From assembly GCA_022564085.1 (NCBI GenBank), contig JADFMC010000028.1:1-11388 (forward strand): a DNA stretch of 11,388 nt, read 5' to 3'. The stretch's first letter is position 1. Every line of letters begins with the position of its first letter. Shown in pieces: positions 8,608 to 11,388 of this stretch. Source of the stretch: Fidelibacterota bacterium. GTDB lineage: Bacteria; Fidelibacterota; Marinisomatia; SCGC-AAA003-L08; TS1B11. Position numbers and translations under genes: made by a program. The notes beneath the pieces are model-generated. The model was not told the DNA's origin. It searched no databases and saw only the letters and a list, made by a program, of their open reading frames with translations.

Positions 8608-9825
8608 ATGCAGGCCAAGATCAAACAGTTAGCGGACTACCGGGGCATCGTCAGTGACGCGATTATCGATGAGATTGGGGTCAAGGCCCGGGAACTTAAG
8701 GGGGCCACGGTGGTCCATGTGAACGCCACCAACTTTGGGGGCGGTGTGGCGGAAATCCTCGATAACCTCGTTCCGCTGATGAACGATATCGGCCTGCGGG
8801 CGGACTGGCGCGTGCTGCATGGTGTGCCGGACTTTTTTGAGGTCACGAAGAAATTCCACAACGCGCTGCAAGGGCAGGACCTTGTCTTTGATGATCAAGA
8901 GCTGCAGCTATTCAAGTTCATCAATGAAAAGTTCGCCCGCTTCGCTTTTCTAGATCACGATTTCGTGATCATCCACGATCCACAGCCGGCCGCGCTGGTC
9001 CAGTACGTAGCGCACACTAATCCCTGGGTCTGGCGCTGCCACATAGACATCACCCACCCCAGTGCCCAGGCCTGGAGTTTCATGGAACCGTTTATCCTGG
9101 ACTACCAGCGAATGATCGTCTCTGCCGAGGAATACAAGAAGCCGGACCTCCGGATCCCACAGCAGATAATGGCCCCTTCCATCGATCCTATATCACCCAA
9201 AAACATGGACTTGTCCGAAGAAGTGATCGCCCATTACCTCGATCAGTACCGGATTCCCACCGACAAGCCTTTCATAACCCAGGTATCCCGGTTTGACCCC
9301 TGGAAGGACCCGGAAGGGGTGTTAAAAGTCTTTGAGCTGGTCAAGCAGCAGGTGGACTGCCGCCTGGTCTATTGCTATAATATGTCCGCCGATGATCCTG
9401 AGGGGGTGAAGATTTATGAGCGCATGCTGGCGACGGCCAAGCCCTATCTTGACAGTGGCGATGTGCTGTTTATTCGCGGGGACGATCCCGTTCTGGTGAA
9501 CGTGCTGCAACGGACCTCGAGCGTAATTTTGCAAAAATCCACTCGCGAGGGATTTGGCCTGACGGTTACCGAGGCCATGTGGAAGGGGACCCCGGTTGTG
9601 GCTTCCAACGTCGGTGGTATCCCCACCCAAATTCAGGACGGTGTTACCGGCTTCCTGGTAGAGCCCCTCGACCTGGATGGCTGTGCCGAAAAAGTGGTGG
9701 CCCTGCTGGAGGATACCGATCTCGCCGCCCGCATCGGACAGCAGGCTCGGGAATATGCCCGGGAGCACTTCCTCATCACCCGCCACCTCCTGGACTATCT
9801 GAACCTTCTGCTTAGCCTGAAATGA
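8608..9825 (+). CDS. treT: GT4 glycosyltransferase, trehalose glycosyltransferring synthase (TreT-like)
   Basis: The 405-residue soluble protein has two Rossmann domains (GT-B fold) and is close to the usual TreT length of about 410. N-terminal domain marks are TVVHVNATNFGGGVAEIL (34-51) and IIHDPQPAAL (121-130). The C-terminal domain has QVSRFDPWKDP with the nucleotide-phosphate-binding Arg228 and Lys233, then STREGFGLTVTEAMWKG carrying the GT4 EX7E pair Glu314/Glu322. GIPTQIQDGVTGFLVEP follows. TreT reversibly joins NDP-glucose (ADP- or UDP-) with glucose to give trehalose in the cytoplasm. The start is ATG 8608 with AAGGGG at 8592-8597. A 192-nt leader with hairpins separates it from the symporter. 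Fungal-type trehalose phosphorylases are also GT4 but are much longer. A different glucosyl acceptor cannot be excluded. Placed last in a sugar cluster, it may salvage imported trehalose or make trehalose as an osmolyte. Confidence 0.88.
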   Translation: MQAKIKQLADYRGIVSDAIIDEIGVKARELKGATVVHVNATNFGGGVAEILDNLVPLMNDIGLRADWRVLHGVPDFFEVTKKFHNALQGQDLVFDDQELQLFKFINEKFARFAFLDHDFVIIHDPQPAALVQYVAHTNPWVWRCHIDITHPSAQAWSFMEPFILDYQRMIVSAEEYKKPDLRIPQQIMAPSIDPISPKNMDLSEEVIAHYLDQYRIPTDKPFITQVSRFDPWKDPEGVLKVFELVKQQVDCRLVYCYNMSADDPEGVKIYERMLATAKPYLDSGDVLFIRGDDPVLVNVLQRTSSVILQKSTREGFGLTVTEAMWKGTPVVASNVGGIPTQIQDGVTGFLVEPLDLDGCAEKVVALLEDTDLAARIGQQAREYAREHFLITRHLLDYLNLLLSLK

Positions 9826-9856
9826 TGACTGGGTTTAGAGATTTGGTGGCAATTAA

Positions 9857-10060
9857 ATAACAGTCTGGCTGGAGCTCACCCCTTTGGGCGTTGGCCCACG
9901 GGTAGGGCCGGCCGTGGAGTCGGGCTACCACCATGGTAGAGTCGAACCACCGCGCCGCTGATGGCGCACGACCCCTCCCACACCTACATGGCCCATCTCA
10001 CCGCCAGGCCGGCCGGGCACGGACTATGCGACGACAACTATATCATCGCCTGAAGCCCGG
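9857..10060. other. GC-rich structured intergenic segment with frame-broken coding-like pieces
   Basis: The 296-nt gap between treT and the lipoprotein gene holds no intact gene I can support. Lines 9901-10020 are about 71 % G+C by hand count, well above the rest of the window. Perfect short hairpins follow one another: CCACGG (9896-9901) with CCGTGG (9912-9917), CTACCA (9925-9930) with TGGTAG (9934-9939), and GCGCC (9952-9956) with GGCGC (9963-9967). GGCCGGCC occurs at 9906 and 10007. On the + strand one frame is open 9857-9961 and another 9940-10053 (ending GHGLCDDNYIIA), suggesting a gene relic with a frameshift. The minus strand also has a short open frame ending near 9879. None has a credible start and ribosome binding site together. 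It may be a decayed gene end, a structured RNA or a small repeat element. Confidence 0.35.
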
Positions 10061-10121
10061 CCAGTAGCCTGAAAGTCCTGGAATAGCGCATCTATCGGCG
10101 CGAACAGATAGCGTTACTCCA

Positions 10122-10595
10122 TCAAAATACGGCCACTAATTTCCATTCTCCGTCTTTTTTCAGCAGATACTTCACAACCTTAATATCATTTGAAGTTTCT
10201 TCACCTGCCCATATGCCTTCTAAATGTTCATCGTGGTTGACAAACGCGACATTACCGTTGAGGCTAATGTCGAAATTTGATTGGGTGACTTCCACTCCAT
10301 ATTTATCCGGCTCTTTGTTTATTAATTCAATATTGTTCTCAAGATTGTTCTTAAACGCCACACTTAGGGATTCCCATCCAACCTTAACTACACTATCTAT
10401 TGTTGCATGCATCACGTAAGGTTCATGGACCCAGGCCGCAGCTAGACGCTCATAGTCATTGTCAAAAGCAGCCTTCGTTTCACTTTGAACAGCTGCCTTG
10501 ACGGCCGCTTCCTCCGCAGCCACATCCACTTTCTGCTCGCAAGCCACCAGTCCCAGGGTTGCCAGTAATATAAGATAATTCACAGGATTACGCAT
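10122..10595 (-). CDS. SnoaL-like/DUF4440 (NTF2-fold) lipoprotein
   Basis: The 157-residue product starts MRNPVNYLILLATLGLVACEQ, a clear lipoprotein signal with lipobox LVAC and lipidated Cys19. The mature part begins with an Ala/Glu-rich helix (AAEEAAVKAAVQSE), then FDNDYERLAAAWVHEP and a C-terminal beta-rich half ending in KYLLKKDGEWKLVAVF. This is the cone-like pattern of SnoaL/DUF4440 proteins. Many such exported proteins have no known activity, and no catalytic residues can be named. The chosen ATG (10595-10593) is preceded on its strand by AAGGAAAGG. An earlier in-frame ATG at 10649 would add 18 residues ahead of the signal peptide and falls inside the upstream palindrome, so it is unlikely. 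The gene is transcribed against the sugar cluster. Its G+C is visibly lower (about 33-63 % along the gene) than the cluster's, hinting at a different origin. Confidence 0.82.
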   Translation of the reverse strand: MRNPVNYLILLATLGLVACEQKVDVAAEEAAVKAAVQSETKAAFDNDYERLAAAWVHEPYVMHATIDSVVKVGWESLSVAFKNNLENNIELINKEPDKYGVEVTQSNFDISLNGNVAFVNHDEHLEGIWAGEETSNDIKVVKYLLKKDGEWKLVAVF

Positions 10596-10631
10596 GGGTG
10601 CCGCCCTTTCCTTGGTTTGGGTTAGTAAATC

Positions 10632-10650
10632 GTTGTTATTAATCAACAAC
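10632..10650. promoter_or_regulatory. 19-bp palindrome upstream of the lipoprotein gene (possible operator)
   Basis: GTTGTT (10632-10637) and AACAAC (10645-10650) are perfect inverted arms around the AT-rich centre ATTAATC. The dyad sits 37-55 nt upstream of the lipoprotein start, in the divergent region, and is directly followed by TTGACT (10651-10656), a good -35-like hexamer on the + strand. I do not see a matching -10 at 16-18 nt. Size and position suit a dimeric repressor site, but the regulator is unknown. Confidence 0.35.
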
Positions 10651-10660
10651 TTGACTTTCT

Positions 10661-10909
10661 AATCTAAAGAGGAAATTATCAAAAACAAAGTTATTTGCGT
10701 TAGTTTTAGGTTTATCCAAGGAGTAGGGGCCAGCTCTGTGCCCTGGCAAACCGGCGATGAGGTTGTGAATATTAATACGGTTAACACGCTGTTGGTAGCA
10801 AACATGTCGATCGAGCGCCGGCGTCAGGAATTCCCTGGCAAGCACCGATGACATTAATACCGAGGCGGAATTATTACGTGTTTACTGGGCACCGGACCTT
10901 TTAATTTAA
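10661..10909 (+). pseudogene. Possible decayed small secreted-protein gene (two frameshifts)
   Basis: One + frame from 10661 reads a basic then hydrophobic stretch like a signal peptide (KRKLSKTKLFALVLGLS) before TAG at 10724-10726. The next frame continues with FIQGVGASSVPWQTGDE and NTLLVANMSIERRRQEF to TGA at 10849-10851. Returning to the first frame at about 10835 gives LASTDDINTEAELLRVYWAP and ends at TAA 10907-10909. One lost base near 10715 and one extra C in TTCCC (10832-10836) would restore a single exported protein of about 80 residues. An AAAGAGG sequence (10666-10672) precedes part of it, but no proper start codon is present. I do not recognise the family. The pieces could be coincidental; the region is otherwise empty between 10650 and 10974. 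Confidence 0.27.
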
Positions 10910-10974
10910 GAAGAGGCTGAATGACGGAGTCTTGTTCAGGTAATCTTGTTTTGGCAATATGAGGAGAGAAGCGA

Positions 10975-11178
10975 ATGGCTCGGATGACCAGCGGACCAAT
11001 ACTTGCCTTGTGGATCGCAACAGGCGCGGGGATCGGTACTGCTATGGGTGTGGCTACTGATAACATAGGCACGTGGCTAGCTGTCGGAATAGGTATCGGC
11101 GCAGCGGTTGGAACTGCCTTAGGCGCTCGCCATTTATCAACTGGCAATGATAATGAGGATGAGAGTAAAACGGATTGA
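10975..11178 (+). CDS. Small glycine-zipper membrane protein
   Basis: A 67-residue protein with ATG 10975 preceded by a strong GAGGAGAG (10961-10968) at good spacing. It has two hydrophobic glycine-rich segments, about 7-27 (GPILALWIATGAGIGTAMGVA) and 32-51 (GTWLAVGIGIGAAVGTALGA). The repeated G-x-G/G-x-x-x-G spacing favours tight helix packing. A short charged tail (NDNEDESKTD) ends it. This suggests a two-helix inner-membrane hairpin protein. Similar short glycine-zipper proteins occur widely without an assigned role. No toxin or holin hallmark is visible, though a pore or toxin role cannot be excluded. It lies 64 nt before the next gene on the same strand. Confidence 0.72.
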   Translation: MARMTSGPILALWIATGAGIGTAMGVATDNIGTWLAVGIGIGAAVGTALGARHLSTGNDNEDESKTD

Positions 11179-11242
11179 GAGAATGTAGGCACTCCTGCCA
11201 CCTCGGATCGAACCAATTCCGGTTCATGAAGGAATATCAAGG

Positions 11243-11388
11243 ATGACCAGCGCTCCAGAAGACGGTATAGCGATCACATCGGGCACCCGGGCTCGGCTCC
11301 GGGAGGCGCAGCTCGATTTGGTCAACAGCCAGTTATGGTTGACGGCCATCAGTACCCCCGTCCTAACTATTCTAGTATCCATTGTACT
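11243..11388 (+). CDS. N-terminus of a probable membrane signalling protein (3' truncated by window edge)
   Basis: ATG 11243 is preceded by GAAGGA (11228-11233) at good spacing, and the frame stays open for 48 codons to the window end. The sequence has a short polar start and an amphipathic helix with TRARLREAQLDLVNSQLW. A hydrophobic segment then begins (TAISTPVLTILVSIV). A charged helix leading straight into a first membrane segment is common at the N-terminus of bacterial histidine kinases and GGDEF-type diguanylate cyclases. No catalytic domain is in view, so the class is a guess. An upstream ATG at 11226 stops after six codons and is not the start. Confidence 0.6.
   Translation, partial: MTSAPEDGIAITSGTRARLREAQLDLVNSQLWLTAISTPVLTILVSIV

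Noticed and set aside
8567..8608. A 13-codon open frame (MIIIDNKFQGDAH) whose TAA overlaps the treT ATG, resembling a translationally coupled leader peptide.
   Set aside because: It has no convincing ribosome binding site, contains the treT Shine-Dalgarno, and shows no run of regulatory codons; an overlap this short arises easily by chance.
9934..9950. Minus-strand T-arm-like sequence suggesting a tRNA or tmRNA end.
   Set aside because: No matching acceptor strand, D-arm or anticodon arm is found at the right distance, and no CCA or tmRNA tag region is present.
10087..10112. CTATC...GATAG inverted repeat as a terminator for the lipoprotein gene.
   Set aside because: The stem is only five pairs on a ten-base loop with no T-run on either strand.
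10639..10854. Minus-strand 71-codon frame upstream of the lipoprotein gene.
   Set aside because: It overlaps the lipoprotein's promoter region and the palindrome and has no family resemblance; the opposite strand gives more protein-like, though broken, readings.
10854..11240. Minus-strand 128-codon frame covering the glycine-zipper gene.
   Set aside because: It is Pro/Ile/Ala-rich low-complexity sequence, the reverse reading of glycine-rich codons; the + strand gene has a strong ribosome binding site.

Overview
The window carries a carbohydrate-utilisation cluster followed by a short accessory stretch. It reads as a mid-GC bacterium, probably Gram-negative and free-living or marine. The evidence is indirect: an exported GH97 enzyme, a GH3 beta-glucosidase and two sodium-solute symporters (SSS), with no PTS, ABC or SusC/D transport genes in view. 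I cannot assign a phylum from the sequence alone.

Positions 2-9825 hold six genes, all on the + strand: the 3' end of a GH3 beta-glucosidase (2-736), a GH13 alpha-glucosidase broken by a single-base frameshift near 892 (794-2403), an SGLT-like SSS symporter (2503-4113), a GH97 alpha-glucosidase with an N-terminal export signal (4313-6391), a second and divergent SSS symporter (6484-8415), and a GT4 glycosyltransferase closely resembling trehalose glycosyltransferring synthase TreT (8608-9825). Gaps are 57, 99, 199, 92 and 192 nt. No regulator or obvious factor-independent terminator lies between them, so they may be one operon or several closely co-regulated units. The 199-nt and 192-nt gaps contain GC-rich stem-loops, and the second has a pair of mutually exclusive hairpins just upstream of treT.

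The proposed logic is as follows. Exported GH97 (and perhaps GH3) releases glucose or short glucosides outside the cytoplasm. The two symporters import sugars with sodium. The cytoplasmic GH13 enzyme cleaves alpha-glucosides. TreT interconverts trehalose with NDP-glucose plus glucose. This would be a trehalose/alpha-glucoside system using symporters where the characterised TreT loci use an ABC transporter. The substrate assignments are inference.

From 9826 on the character changes. A very GC-rich, structured stretch with only frame-broken coding-like pieces (about 9857-10060) is followed by a lower-GC minus-strand lipoprotein of the SnoaL/DUF4440 (NTF2-like) type (10122-10595). Next comes an AT-rich divergent intergenic region with a 19-bp palindrome and what looks like a decayed small secreted-protein gene (10661-10909). 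A 67-residue glycine-zipper membrane protein (10975-11178) and the first 48 codons of a probable membrane-bound signalling protein (11243 to the window end) complete the window. I saw no tRNA, rRNA, CRISPR array or insertion sequence.
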